Source: an uncultured bacterium
Lineage (GTDB): Bacteria > Cyanobacteriota > Vampirovibrionia > Gastranaerophilales > Gastranaerophilaceae
Reading direction: 5' to 3'
DNA: 47,503 bases
Assembly (NCBI GenBank): GCA_902774905.1
Contig: CACYKF010000007.1
Span: forward strand, 42,604 to 90,106
Made by a program: the position numbers and the translations under genes. The number at the start of each line of letters is the position of its first letter. The stretch's first letter is position 1. The notes beneath the pieces were generated by a model. The model was given only the letters and a program-made list of their open reading frames with translations, was not told where the DNA came from and ran no database searches. Below, one piece after another: positions 1-8,097 of the stretch.

Positions 1-2
1 AC

Positions 3-46
3 GCCCACCATTAAAAAGAACCTTATAGGTTCTTTTTTTTGTGGGC
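3..46. terminator. Bidirectional terminator-like hairpin at the left edge
   Basis: Arms AAAGAACC and GGTTCTTT enclose a 4-nt TTAT loop and run into T8. An outer GCCCAC/GTGGGC pair (3-8 with 41-46) flanks the stem. It probably ends a plus-strand gene lying left of the window, but it is near symmetric and could act both ways. Confidence 0.7.
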
Positions 47-60
47 AAAAAGACTCGAAT

Positions 61-89
61 GTTAAAATTATTCGTTGAATAATTTTAAC
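61..89 (-). terminator. Terminator hairpin for the lipoprotein gene
   Basis: A perfect 12-bp inverted repeat, GTTAAAATTATT / AATAATTTTAAC, closes a 5-nt CGTTG loop. Read on the minus strand it lies 37 nt past the lipoprotein stop codon, and a short T run (TTTTT) follows about 10 nt later. The delayed T tract makes it a weaker terminator than the hairpin at 3-46. Confidence 0.5.
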
Positions 90-125
90 CTCGTCAGCCA
101 GTATATAGAATAAAAATACTACAAA

Positions 126-1013
126 CTAATTATTATTACCTATTCTTTTTAGAGTATCATGACGGTGAATACGCCTTGCAATATAAATTAAGAACAATAT
201 TCCTGCCAAGAACAGAAAACCTATCGCAAAACCGCTATACACTACATACTGAAGTTTAATCTCAACAGGTTTATCGGTATTTAAATTCCATACATATACA
301 CCGTTTTCGATTTTCTGAGCATTATTATAAGAAGCAAAAGATGGTAATGTAATCGTAAATCTTGAACCAAGTTTGTTTAAGTCAAACAACTTGTAGTCAT
401 CTTTAACTTCTATTTCTTCGGTTTTATAATTTTTAATTGGAGTGTCACTTATCAGATTTTGGTCGAAATTTTCTATAAAATCAGCCCTACCTGTATCAAT
501 ATCCATGTTATTTACAGGATTTTCTACGCTGTCACCATACTTTTGCAAGTATTCCGGTATCAAGCCTGATGCACTTTTATTATTCTTTTTTATGTCTTTG
601 ACATAAAGAACCTTATTTTTCTGACCTGCAATGTTATAAACCATGTGAATATTGTATGAAGTAACAAAAAAGTTATGGTTTATATCAATAAATCTTCCTG
701 ACGGGAGTTTTGTCACAAAACCGAGTGATGATAAATCCAAATCCTGTTTTGCGAGGTTTTTAACTTTTTTAACAGCGGTCACATTTATCTTTTTATAAGT
801 AGATTCATCATTAATTGAGTAATCTTTACCGGTAAATCGCCTGATATTAGCATTCATAGTTGCAATCTCAAGCGGTCTTGCATTTTTATCCGATGTCATA
901 CGCACTTCAATCTGCGCAGATTTATTATTATTTATGGTAAGATTTGAATCAATTTTTGCACATCCTGATATAAACGGCACCAAAAATAATAAAGTTATAA
1001 ATAATTTTTTCAT
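126..1013 (-). CDS. Membrane lipoprotein, possibly DUF3153/LppM-like
   Basis: 295 residues. The N-terminus is a lipoprotein signal: MKK, a hydrophobic stretch, then lipobox FISGC with the acceptor Cys at residue 18. A mostly beta-type polar domain follows (about 19-255). A single hydrophobic helix near residues 257-282 ends in a basic RRIHRH tail, so the protein looks anchored at both ends. Lipid anchor, beta-rich body and C-terminal helix match the layout of LppM/DUF3153 proteins of cyanobacteria and actinobacteria, but I recognise this by layout and not by a diagnostic motif. An AAGGGG ribosome binding site sits 7-8 nt before the ATG. It is monocistronic and divergent from the rRNA methyltransferase. 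The biochemical role is unknown. Confidence 0.6.
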   Translation of the reverse strand: MKKLFITLLFLVPFISGCAKIDSNLTINNNKSAQIEVRMTSDKNARPLEIATMNANIRRFTGKDYSINDESTYKKINVTAVKKVKNLAKQDLDLSSLGFVTKLPSGRFIDINHNFFVTSYNIHMVYNIAGQKNKVLYVKDIKKNNKSASGLIPEYLQKYGDSVENPVNNMDIDTGRADFIENFDQNLISDTPIKNYKTEEIEVKDDYKLFDLNKLGSRFTITLPSFASYNNAQKIENGVYVWNLNTDKPVEIKLQYVVYSGFAIGFLFLAGILFLIYIARRIHRHDTLKRIGNNN

Positions 1014-1075
1014 AAATACCCCTTAAAACTAAATACATAATACCATGACTAAAAAATTTTGTTAATATTTATTCA

Positions 1076-1084
1076 TGATAAAAT
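1076..1084 (+). promoter_or_regulatory. TG-extended -10, leaderless promoter of rlmD
   Basis: TG-A-TAAAAT ends exactly 6 nt before the ATG at 1091, so the expected start of transcription falls on the start codon. No Shine-Dalgarno is present. Identical spacing is seen before the genes at 42145 and 45031. Confidence 0.5.
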
Positions 1085-1090
1085 TTTTGT

Positions 1091-2437
1091 ATGAATACAG
1101 GCGAAATTTATGATGTACAAATTGAAAAACTCTCAAGCACAGGTGCCGGTATTGCACGAATTGACGGTTTTGTTGTTTTTGTGGCTAATGTCTGTCCACA
1201 GGATAAAGTAAAAATAAAAATTACTAAAGTAAATAAAAATTTTGCAAACGGAGAGATTGTAGAAATTACTGAACCGTCAAAATATCGAGTCAACCAGTTT
1301 TGCCCAATGCAAAAAATATGCGGAGCATGTCAAATCCAATTTATAGATTATGATTATCAACTTGAGATTAAGCGTGAAATAGTAAAAGATGCACTACAAA
1401 AAATCGGCAATATTGATATTGAGATACCAAAAGTTATACCAAGTCCCGATATTAAGAACTACAGGCATAAAATTCAGTATCCGATTTCACAGACAAAAAA
1501 TTCAAAGAGGATACTTGCAGGATATTATAAACCATCAACACACGAAATTGTTAATATAAAATATTGTCCTATTCAGCCTGAAATTTGCGACAAAATAATC
1601 AATTTTATTAGAGATAATGCACAAGAATTAAATATAAGCGGATACAATGAAAAAAATCACACAGGAATTTTAAGACATGTTGTAATCCGACATTCCGTAA
1701 AAAATCAAAATTGTCTTGTAACTTTTGTCTTAAACGGGGATTTAACGACAAATATTAATACACTTGCTCAAAAATTATATGACAGTTTTGAACAGGTTAT
1801 CGGAGTTTGTGTTAATGTCAATACAAAGCGTACAAATGTTATATTAGGAAATAAAACACAATGCGTATGCGGTCAGAATTATATAGAAGAAAATATGTGC
1901 GGTAATACTTTTCGCATAGGAACAGAAACATTTTTTCAGGTAAACCCCAAAAGCGCACAAAATATTTTCAACTATATTAAAGATTTTATTAAGGTAAATT
2001 ACCATAAACCTGTTATATTAGATGCCTATGCTGGAATAAGCGCTATAGGAATTTGTTTATCTGATGTAGCAGAAAAAGTTGTCAGTATTGAAGAAAATCT
2101 AAAATCAGTAGAACTTGCAAAAGATACAGCCAAATTAAATAAAATACCAAATATTGAAATTAACGGCGGAGATGCAGGTGAATTTTTCAAAAAACAAGAA
2201 CAAAAATTTGATATTGTTATTCTTGACCCCCCAAGAAAAGGATGCACACCGGAGTCTATATCTTATGCAAGGAAACTGTGCAAAGGTCATATTATTTATG
2301 TTTCATGCAATCCGGCTACCCTTGCAAGGGATTTAAAAATTCTTAAAGATAAAGGTTGCACTATCACATCTGTTCAACCGTTTGACATGTTTTGTCATAC
2401 TTATCACATTGAAAATGTTGCTATTATTAAAGTTTAG
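1091..2437 (+). CDS. rlmD: 23S rRNA (uracil-5-)-methyltransferase, RlmD/RlmCD (RumA) family
   Basis: 448 residues, normal for the family. It transfers a methyl group from S-adenosylmethionine to C5 of a uridine in 23S rRNA. An N-terminal TRAM domain (about 1-60) is followed by the [4Fe-4S] cysteines C71, C77 and C80 (CPMQKICGAC) with C159 as the fourth ligand. The C-terminal Rossmann domain shows the substrate-pocket motif ETFFQVNP, the SAM loop LDAYAGISAIG, the ILDPPRKG motif, and VSCNPATLARD, which carries the nucleophilic Cys. Which uridine is modified (U1939, U747 or both) cannot be read from sequence. The gene appears leaderless. Its stop codon interlocks with that of the convergent gene (4-bp overlap). 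Confidence 0.9.
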   Translation: MNTGEIYDVQIEKLSSTGAGIARIDGFVVFVANVCPQDKVKIKITKVNKNFANGEIVEITEPSKYRVNQFCPMQKICGACQIQFIDYDYQLEIKREIVKDALQKIGNIDIEIPKVIPSPDIKNYRHKIQYPISQTKNSKRILAGYYKPSTHEIVNIKYCPIQPEICDKIINFIRDNAQELNISGYNEKNHTGILRHVVIRHSVKNQNCLVTFVLNGDLTTNINTLAQKLYDSFEQVIGVCVNVNTKRTNVILGNKTQCVCGQNYIEENMCGNTFRIGTETFFQVNPKSAQNIFNYIKDFIKVNYHKPVILDAYAGISAIGICLSDVAEKVVSIEENLKSVELAKDTAKLNKIPNIEINGGDAGEFFKKQEQKFDIVILDPPRKGCTPESISYARKLCKGHIIYVSCNPATLARDLKILKDKGCTITSVQPFDMFCHTYHIENVAIIKV

Positions 2438-3690
2438 TCTTTTAAGGCAAATTTATCTAATGTCTGCCTTAAATCTCCCAAAACTTCAACTATGCGCTCA
2501 GAATCTTTTTCTTTCCAATCAATAAGTTTTGATTTTATTTCCCTTTTTGCTTCTTTGATTTCTTTTGGAGTTATTGTTTTATCTTCCCTAAACTGATATG
2601 ACGGAGAATTTTTAATAGATGCAACTACCTGTTCATCTTTTAATAGTTCTTTTGATATCTGCGTATAATAACTCGGAAGAGCCTTTTGAATGCTCTTTGC
2701 ATAGTTAAGAATCAAATGAGAATATGCCTTACTGATTTCTACAGGTAATTTTTCTGCATCTTTAATTTTTAAATCCGTATTAAAAGCATTTACAAACAAA
2801 GGTTGCGAAATAAATTGGACAAGCCTTTTCTGTATTTCTTTAAAATTGTTTGCAATCAAATAGCCTGATGATCCTTTCGGATGATGTTCAGGGTTCATAT
2901 CAACATGGAGTTTTTTCATCTTTCTTACGGGTTCATAAACATATTTATGTTCAATTTCCTTGGCATCTTTATATTTTGGCCCGTATAAAAAGATAACTTC
3001 ACAGTCCTGACGACCTTCTTTCATCCCTTTTTCTTTTGTAGAAATAAACCTCATTTGCCAATCAGCATAAGTAGATTCTCTTGGTCTGGAAATTTCTGCT
3101 CTTTGCATATATTCACCCAAAGGTGCCAATGATTCGGTTGTTACGCCTTCCTGCCTTATTTCCAAATCAGGAAATTTTATAATACTACCATTTTTGTTTT
3201 TTACGAAATCTCCTGTTTCTTTGTCAAGTTTACGAAGCGGTGACAGAATCCAACCTTCTTCTTTCATTTCTTCAAGAAATTTTTTAAATGCCATTATATC
3301 CTGCTGATCTTGCCAATATACTGTTCCACGAATTATGTCCTGTGCGTTCCCTTGCCTTTCATATTTATCAAGAACAGATTTTTTCTTTTTTAAAGGGCAG
3401 GCAGAATTGTATGCTTCATCATACTCAAAACCATAAACCTTTAACTTATCAACAACTCGTTTTAATGTGCCATGAAACTCTTTTGCTTTAGTAATCAAAC
3501 CGGGTTCTGCGCTGTCATAGCCTCTCCCCAAAGCATCCATAAAAAATGAATTATCAAACTTTGGCGGTCTTGCACAAAAAGAAACCGTATCAGCATTTAA
3601 TTGCGGCTTTATGCGAAGTCCATTTCGTTGTACCTGCATTGTATTGTAATTATTATAATAACTTCTTTGGGGTATAGATGTAATTAACAT
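2434..3690 (-). CDS. Unknown protein with RelA/SpoT-synthetase-like motifs
   Basis: 418 residues. No assigned family, but the order of motifs resembles a RelA/SpoT nucleotidyltransferase fold: a basic KKKKSVLDKY stretch (101-110, compare R-x-K-S-x-x-K), DIIRGTVYW (118-126, compare D-[IL]-x-G-x-R), TYADWQMRFI (207-216, compare G-Y-R-x-x-H), then EVIFLYGPKYKDAKEIEH (231-248, compare E-[VI]-Q-x-[RH]-T followed by AK..H). The last block especially resembles small alarmone-synthetase or toxSAS-type proteins. The usual glycine after D118 is an Ile, so catalysis is uncertain. The N-terminal 40 residues look disordered and the C-terminal 150 are helical. An AAGGA ribosome binding site precedes the ATG. 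It is monocistronic, with no adjacent antitoxin-like small gene. It could be a (p)ppGpp synthetase, a tRNA-pyrophosphorylating toxin, or a degenerate relative. Confidence 0.4.
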   Translation of the reverse strand: MLITSIPQRSYYNNYNTMQVQRNGLRIKPQLNADTVSFCARPPKFDNSFFMDALGRGYDSAEPGLITKAKEFHGTLKRVVDKLKVYGFEYDEAYNSACPLKKKKSVLDKYERQGNAQDIIRGTVYWQDQQDIMAFKKFLEEMKEEGWILSPLRKLDKETGDFVKNKNGSIIKFPDLEIRQEGVTTESLAPLGEYMQRAEISRPRESTYADWQMRFISTKEKGMKEGRQDCEVIFLYGPKYKDAKEIEHKYVYEPVRKMKKLHVDMNPEHHPKGSSGYLIANNFKEIQKRLVQFISQPLFVNAFNTDLKIKDAEKLPVEISKAYSHLILNYAKSIQKALPSYYTQISKELLKDEQVVASIKNSPSYQFREDKTITPKEIKEAKREIKSKLIDWKEKDSERIVEVLGDLRQTLDKFALKD

Positions 3691-3787
3691 ATAAAATCCT
3701 TTTTCTTCAAAATCTATAAAGCATGTGAATATTAAAAATTGCTATTATAAAAAAAATAAAAGTATTATTTTAACAATAGTTTACATG

Positions 3788-5440
3788 CTATTTCGCTAAA
3801 AGCGATTTTGCGAATTCAACGGATTGTTCGTTTATATCTCCGCCTGCAAGTTCTGCAATTGCTTTGACACGATTTTCACCAGTTAAAACATAGACTTCTA
3901 CTTTTGTCTCATCTTGTTGAGATTTTCTGACATAAAAATGTTTATCCGCTTTGGAAGCAATAATCGGCTGATGTGTAATAACAATAACCTGATGCGATTT
4001 TGAAAGTTGTTCGATTTCCTCAGCAACACTTTGAGCGGCATGTCCCGAAATTCCTGTATCAATTTCATCAAAAATAACCGTATCAATATCGTCATTTTGT
4101 GCAAATATTGATTTTATGGCAAGCATAACTCTTGAAATTTCACCACCTGAGGCTACTTTTGCAAGAGGTTTTAAATCTTCGGAAACATTTGTGGAAATCA
4201 TAAATTCAACATCATCAATACCATCACTGCACAAAGATTTTTCGGTTATAGAAATAGAAAATCTGGTTTTTGGCAGTTCTAAAAGTGTTAATTTATCCTG
4301 TATAAGCGAAGATAACACGGCTGCATAGTTCTTTCTGAATTCACTTATCTCTTGCGCAATTTTATATAAGTGCGCTTTCATTTGATCTATTTTTAATTCT
4401 AACTCCTCAATATTTTTTGTAGAATATTCAATCTTTGAAAGTTCCTCATTTGCATTGTTATAAGCAAGCAATACACCTGCCAAATCTCCGCCGTATTTGC
4501 GTTTTAATTTATCAAGGATAAAAAGTCTTTCCTGAATATCATTAAGTCTTTGAGTGTCATTATCAAGATTTTGCGAATAATCTCTTAAAAAAGAAGAAAT
4601 CTCACGCAGATTTTCGCTCACTCCGTTAAAATCAGAGCAAATATCTTCAAGTTTAGGGTCAAAAGCTGATGCTTTTGTTAAATCTGTTTTTATTTTAGCC
4701 AATGCTTCTAAAATTGAGCCATCATCACCATTTATTGCCCAATATGAACCACCCGTCAACTCTTTTAATTTTTCAGCATTCATCAATACTTCAAGTTCAC
4801 TTTCGAGTTCTTTGTCTTCTGTTTCAGAAATTATTTGAGCCTGTTCAATTTCATCAATTTGAAATTTTAAGAATTCAATTTGAGATTCAGTCGCATTAGC
4901 ACTTGTTTTAGCAATTTCAAGTTGTTTGACCAAATCAATGTACTTGCTAAAATCTATCCTGTACTCCTGCAACATTTCCCCGTAAAACTCTTTTGCATAA
5001 GAATCAAGAAGGTTTATATGGTATTGCGGTTGTAAAAAGGTATAAGTTTGGTGCTGTGAATGTATATCCACAAACAATGTGCGAAGATTTTTTAAAAGTT
5101 CCTGATTGACAAGAGTTCCGTTAATTCTTGAACGCACACCGTTTTGTGTAATTTCTTTTGAAATTTCGATTTCAGAACCCAAATCATCAATACCGTTTTG
5201 AGAAAAAAGTTCTTTAAATGAATTGTGAGAAGATTCAAGCGTAACCTCAATTATTGCTTTATCACAACCTGTTTTAATAACTTCTTTTGAAACTCTGTTT
5301 GAAAAGACCAAATCAATTGCATTAAGTAAGATACTCTTACCGGCACCTGTTTCACCGGTAATGACATTTAAGCCATCATCAAAATTGGCGCAGAGTTCAT
5401 CAATAAGTATATAATTTTTTAGCCGTAACTGTTTAATCAT
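3788..5440 (-). CDS. recN: DNA repair ATPase RecN
   Basis: 550 residues, typical for RecN, an SMC-like ATPase acting in double-strand-break repair. Walker A GETGAGKS is at residues 29-36 directly after the conserved first strands (MIKQLRLKNYILIDEL). A long helical coiled-coil arm (about 150-370) follows. The C-terminal half-ATPase carries the ABC signature SGGEISRVMLA and Walker B VIFDEIDTGISG, then the H-loop VITHQPIIAS. The start lies 4-6 nt after the stop of the upstream SEC-C gene with little ribosome binding site of its own, so the two are probably co-transcribed and translationally coupled. Confidence 0.95.
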   Translation of the reverse strand: MIKQLRLKNYILIDELCANFDDGLNVITGETGAGKSILLNAIDLVFSNRVSKEVIKTGCDKAIIEVTLESSHNSFKELFSQNGIDDLGSEIEISKEITQNGVRSRINGTLVNQELLKNLRTLFVDIHSQHQTYTFLQPQYHINLLDSYAKEFYGEMLQEYRIDFSKYIDLVKQLEIAKTSANATESQIEFLKFQIDEIEQAQIISETEDKELESELEVLMNAEKLKELTGGSYWAINGDDGSILEALAKIKTDLTKASAFDPKLEDICSDFNGVSENLREISSFLRDYSQNLDNDTQRLNDIQERLFILDKLKRKYGGDLAGVLLAYNNANEELSKIEYSTKNIEELELKIDQMKAHLYKIAQEISEFRKNYAAVLSSLIQDKLTLLELPKTRFSISITEKSLCSDGIDDVEFMISTNVSEDLKPLAKVASGGEISRVMLAIKSIFAQNDDIDTVIFDEIDTGISGHAAQSVAEEIEQLSKSHQVIVITHQPIIASKADKHFYVRKSQQDETKVEVYVLTGENRVKAIAELAGGDINEQSVEFAKSLLAK

Positions 5441-5446
5441 AGGGTT

Positions 5447-6742
5447 TTATAAATTTGCACCACAACATTTTTTGAATTTTTTACCGCTGCCGCAAGGACA
5501 AGGATCGTTCCTGCCTATTTTTTGAGATAAATCTATTTCAGGTTTATTTTCTTCATCTTCAATTATACCAAGTGTGCTTGAAAATGCGTTTGAACGGTAC
5601 AAAACGGTAGTAGATGACATAATTTTATTGGTCAAATACCTTCTTTTGTATTTTCGCAATAAGTCATCTAATGTCAAATTTTTACCTAAAACTGCATTTA
5701 CAATTTCCATAAAGTTTTTGTGTTTTTCCGCTACAGTTCTTATCAAATTTGCACTATATTTGTCATTTCTCAAAAAATATTTTATACATTCATCATAATT
5801 CGTTATTTTTGTATAATCTTTAACTTCAAATATTTTATTGAATGTTCCATAGAAAGGAACTGCATAAAGCCCTAATTCTTTATCGTAAATAATACCAACA
5901 TCATATTCTTCTTGGTGAGATGAAAAACCGCCTAAAGAATTTTCCAAAAAATTGTCATAAGAATTGTTAAATTCCTGAACATTAAAATATTTATACTCTT
6001 TAGGTTCAGTTATAAGTTTTTCGTAATCGGACTTTTTACCTTCTTCTGCAAAATCATTAAAAATACCAATTAATTCATCTGCATTTTTATTGGTCGTAAC
6101 AATTTCTGTCTTCCCGTCAAAAAATTCGGTAAACTTATCATATATATCCGCAACATCTTTTTCAATCTCTTTTTGTTTTTCGGGATTATCAAGATAAACG
6201 AGTTCAGGATTTTCTATTATTTTAGCAACTGCAAAACGATAAGCATCATTTTTTCTTGTTGACGGTAATACCCCAGAAATTTCGAGTAAATAATCATCAC
6301 CATCAATTTTTACAATTCTTGCAATAATATAACTGCCGACGCCGATCCCCCTAAATGCAGTCATTTTCATTAAAGAAGTAACCATATAGCGTTTTTCATT
6401 GACAATATTTAAAAAGTCAAATCCTGTTTTGGTGACTCTTTTGATTTCAAAAACCGAAGATATTGAATCTTGCATCGCTTCAACAATCTTTTTTGATTCT
6501 TTATCAAGATTTTTATTATTTTCCAGATACAATTCCGGAATACTTTTAAAATCTTCGCCTATATTTCTTTCAAGAATATAACTAAAACATGCAGACTGAA
6601 AAGAGATACCGCTTGTTGAAGTTTGACCTATTGTACGCAAATATTCATTAAAATCATCTTTTATATCCTGATGTACCTGAATAAAATCAGCAATATTTCT
6701 TATAACTGAATTTATGGATTCGGTTTTTTCCTGTATATTCAT
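5447..6742 (-). CDS. SEC-C motif protein of unknown function
   Basis: 431 residues. The only recognisable element is the C-terminal SEC-C zinc motif, [20 protein letters not shown] (about 410-429). It is the four-ligand C-P-C-G-S-G-x-K-[FY]-K-x-C-C form also found at the end of SecA and many uncharacterised proteins, where it binds zinc and in SecA contacts SecB and ribosomes. The rest is mixed alpha/beta with many Glu/Lys, without signal peptide or membrane helix, so a cytoplasmic protein is expected. An AAAGGGG ribosome binding site lies 7 nt before the ATG. It is the first gene of a two-gene unit with recN; whether that pairing is functional is unknown. Confidence 0.7.
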   Translation of the reverse strand: MNIQEKTESINSVIRNIADFIQVHQDIKDDFNEYLRTIGQTSTSGISFQSACFSYILERNIGEDFKSIPELYLENNKNLDKESKKIVEAMQDSISSVFEIKRVTKTGFDFLNIVNEKRYMVTSLMKMTAFRGIGVGSYIIARIVKIDGDDYLLEISGVLPSTRKNDAYRFAVAKIIENPELVYLDNPEKQKEIEKDVADIYDKFTEFFDGKTEIVTTNKNADELIGIFNDFAEEGKKSDYEKLITEPKEYKYFNVQEFNNSYDNFLENSLGGFSSHQEEYDVGIIYDKELGLYAVPFYGTFNKIFEVKDYTKITNYDECIKYFLRNDKYSANLIRTVAEKHKNFMEIVNAVLGKNLTLDDLLRKYKRRYLTNKIMSSTTVLYRSNAFSSTLGIIEDEENKPEIDLSQKIGRNDPCPCGSGKKFKKCCGANL

Positions 6743-6829
6743 ATTATTCCCCTTTGTCTGTATAGTTTTAGAATATATCTAATTTATTAAAATCACAAAT
6801 ATATTAAGAAATTAAAAAAATTATGTCAA

Positions 6830-7327
6830 TTAGTCAGTCAGTTTGAAATCACCGTTTTTCTTTATATGTTCAACAAGTCCACCATCATTAAGAAGTTTAA
6901 TCATAACAGGCGGAAGCGGCTCAATTTGGATTATAGCACCATTTGTCAAATCAGTGATAATCCCTTTTTCAACATCAAGTTCAAGTTCATCTCCGTCATC
7001 AATCGCATCAGTGTCACACTCAATTGCTAAAAGTCCGATATTTATGGCATTACGGTAAAATATTCTGGCAAAGGACTTTGCCAAAACAGCACCAACACCC
7101 GCAATTTTCATAATACGAGGGGCATGTTCTCTTGATGAACCTAACCCAAAATTATTACCTGCTACAACAAAATCACCTTTTTTCATTCTTGAAGCAAATG
7201 TTTCATCAGCATCCTCAAGTACATGCTTTGCAAACTCATTTAAGTCTGAGCGCAAATGATACAATCTCCCCGGTGCAATATGGTCAGTTGAAATATTATC
7301 TCCAAATTTAAAAGCCTTTCCCTTCAT
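6830..7327 (-). CDS. leuD: 3-isopropylmalate dehydratase small subunit (LeuD-type swivel subunit)
   Basis: 165 residues, the short 'LeuD2/archaeal' size. The aconitase-superfamily swivel domain shows GDNISTDHIAPGR, where the substrate-gate loop begins, and the conserved NFGLGSSREHAP (about 60-71), followed by VLAKSFARIFYRNAINIG. In leucine synthesis it partners LeuC to convert 2- to 3-isopropylmalate. The STDHI wording is closer to aconitase than the usual DTDVI of LeuD, so homoaconitase, 2,3-dimethylmalate dehydratase or another hydro-lyase small subunit is possible. There is no leuC, leuA or leuB in the window, so it is separated from its partner. An AAAGGAG ribosome binding site precedes the ATG; the gene stands alone, divergent from the gene at 7398. 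Confidence 0.75.
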   Translation of the reverse strand: MKGKAFKFGDNISTDHIAPGRLYHLRSDLNEFAKHVLEDADETFASRMKKGDFVVAGNNFGLGSSREHAPRIMKIAGVGAVLAKSFARIFYRNAINIGLLAIECDTDAIDDGDELELDVEKGIITDLTNGAIIQIEPLPPVMIKLLNDGGLVEHIKKNGDFKLTD

Positions 7328-7370
7328 AAAATACTCCTTTTTCTTTATACTACCGCAAAAATAAAAACTA

Positions 7371-7379
7371 TGCTATAAT
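7371..7379 (+). promoter_or_regulatory. TG-extended -10 promoter
   Basis: TG-C-TATAAT is a perfect extended -10. It lies 18 nt upstream of the ATG of the histidine-phosphatase-fold gene, leaving room for that gene's AGAGG ribosome binding site. Confidence 0.6.
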
Positions 7380-7397
7380 ATTAAAAGAGGTAAAAAT

Positions 7398-8015
7398 ATG
7401 TATTTTAACAGAAGATGTAAAATTACATTTGTCAGCCATGGTGCTACAATATATTCAGAAGAAGGAAGATTTTCGGATAACCCTAACTATCCGCCTTTGT
7501 CGGATTTAGGCGTTGAAGAAACAGAAAATGTAGTTCAGTATCTTAAAGACAGAGGAATAAAAAATGATGTAATATATTCTTCTCCATCAGTAAGAACTCA
7601 ACAAACTGCAGAAATAGTTGCAAAACTTTTTAAACAAGAATTTGAAACCGTTGAGGACTTAACCTCTCGTAAATGCGGCGAGTGGAACGGATTAACTTAC
7701 TCTCAGATTTTAGATAAGTATCCTGATGGCATATCTCAGGTACTTGCAAACCTTGAAAGCGGAGATGCAGGTGAAAGTACGCCTGATTTTATAAAAAGAA
7801 TTAAATCTGTTATTGATGACTTGGTTGAAAAAAATAACGGAAACCGAATTATAATTGTTACTCATCCTGATGTTATACAGGCTGCAATTTGTGGAGCATT
7901 GGATATATCTGCAGACAAATTACTAAAAATTTATATAAGAACAGGAAGTGTAACACAAATAAGTTACTTTGAAAATTGGGCAAGTCTTGTATATTGTGAC
8001 CATGTTCCGTTGTAA
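7398..8015 (+). CDS. Histidine phosphatase (phosphoglycerate-mutase-like) family protein with altered RHG motif
   Basis: 205 residues, normal for the branch that includes CobC/GpmB-type phosphatases. The fold is clear: FVSHG (11-15) with phospho-acceptor H14, SSPSVRTQQTAEIV (61-74) with phosphate-binding R66, GEWNG (94-98) with candidate acid E95, and VTHPD (154-158) with the second His H156. The first motif is SHG, not RHG: the arginine that normally contacts phosphate is Ser13. Activity may therefore be weak, altered or lost. The substrate cannot be predicted; alpha-ribazole phosphatase or a general sugar phosphatase are family possibilities, but no cobalamin genes are nearby. AGAGG precedes the ATG. 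Monocistronic. Confidence 0.8.
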   Translation: MYFNRRCKITFVSHGATIYSEEGRFSDNPNYPPLSDLGVEETENVVQYLKDRGIKNDVIYSSPSVRTQQTAEIVAKLFKQEFETVEDLTSRKCGEWNGLTYSQILDKYPDGISQVLANLESGDAGESTPDFIKRIKSVIDDLVEKNNGNRIIIVTHPDVIQAAICGALDISADKLLKIYIRTGSVTQISYFENWASLVYCDHVPL

Positions 8016-8046
8016 ATTTTAATGTTATTATAATAAATTATTAATC

Positions 8047-8081
8047 AAAAAACGGGTATGAATATTTCACACCCGTTTTTT
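8047..8081. terminator. Bidirectional terminator between convergent genes
   Basis: AAAAAACGGGT pairs with ACCCGTTTTTT. After one mismatch an inner TGAA/TTCA extends the stem around a TAT loop. A and T tracts on both sides allow termination of both the phosphatase gene (plus) and the SLH gene (minus). Confidence 0.85.
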
Positions 8082-8097
8082 AGAAGTATTTTCACCT

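Noticed and set aside
61-89. tRNA or other stable RNA at the left edge
   Set aside because: A simple AT-rich hairpin only; no cloverleaf arms or conserved T-loop can be formed.
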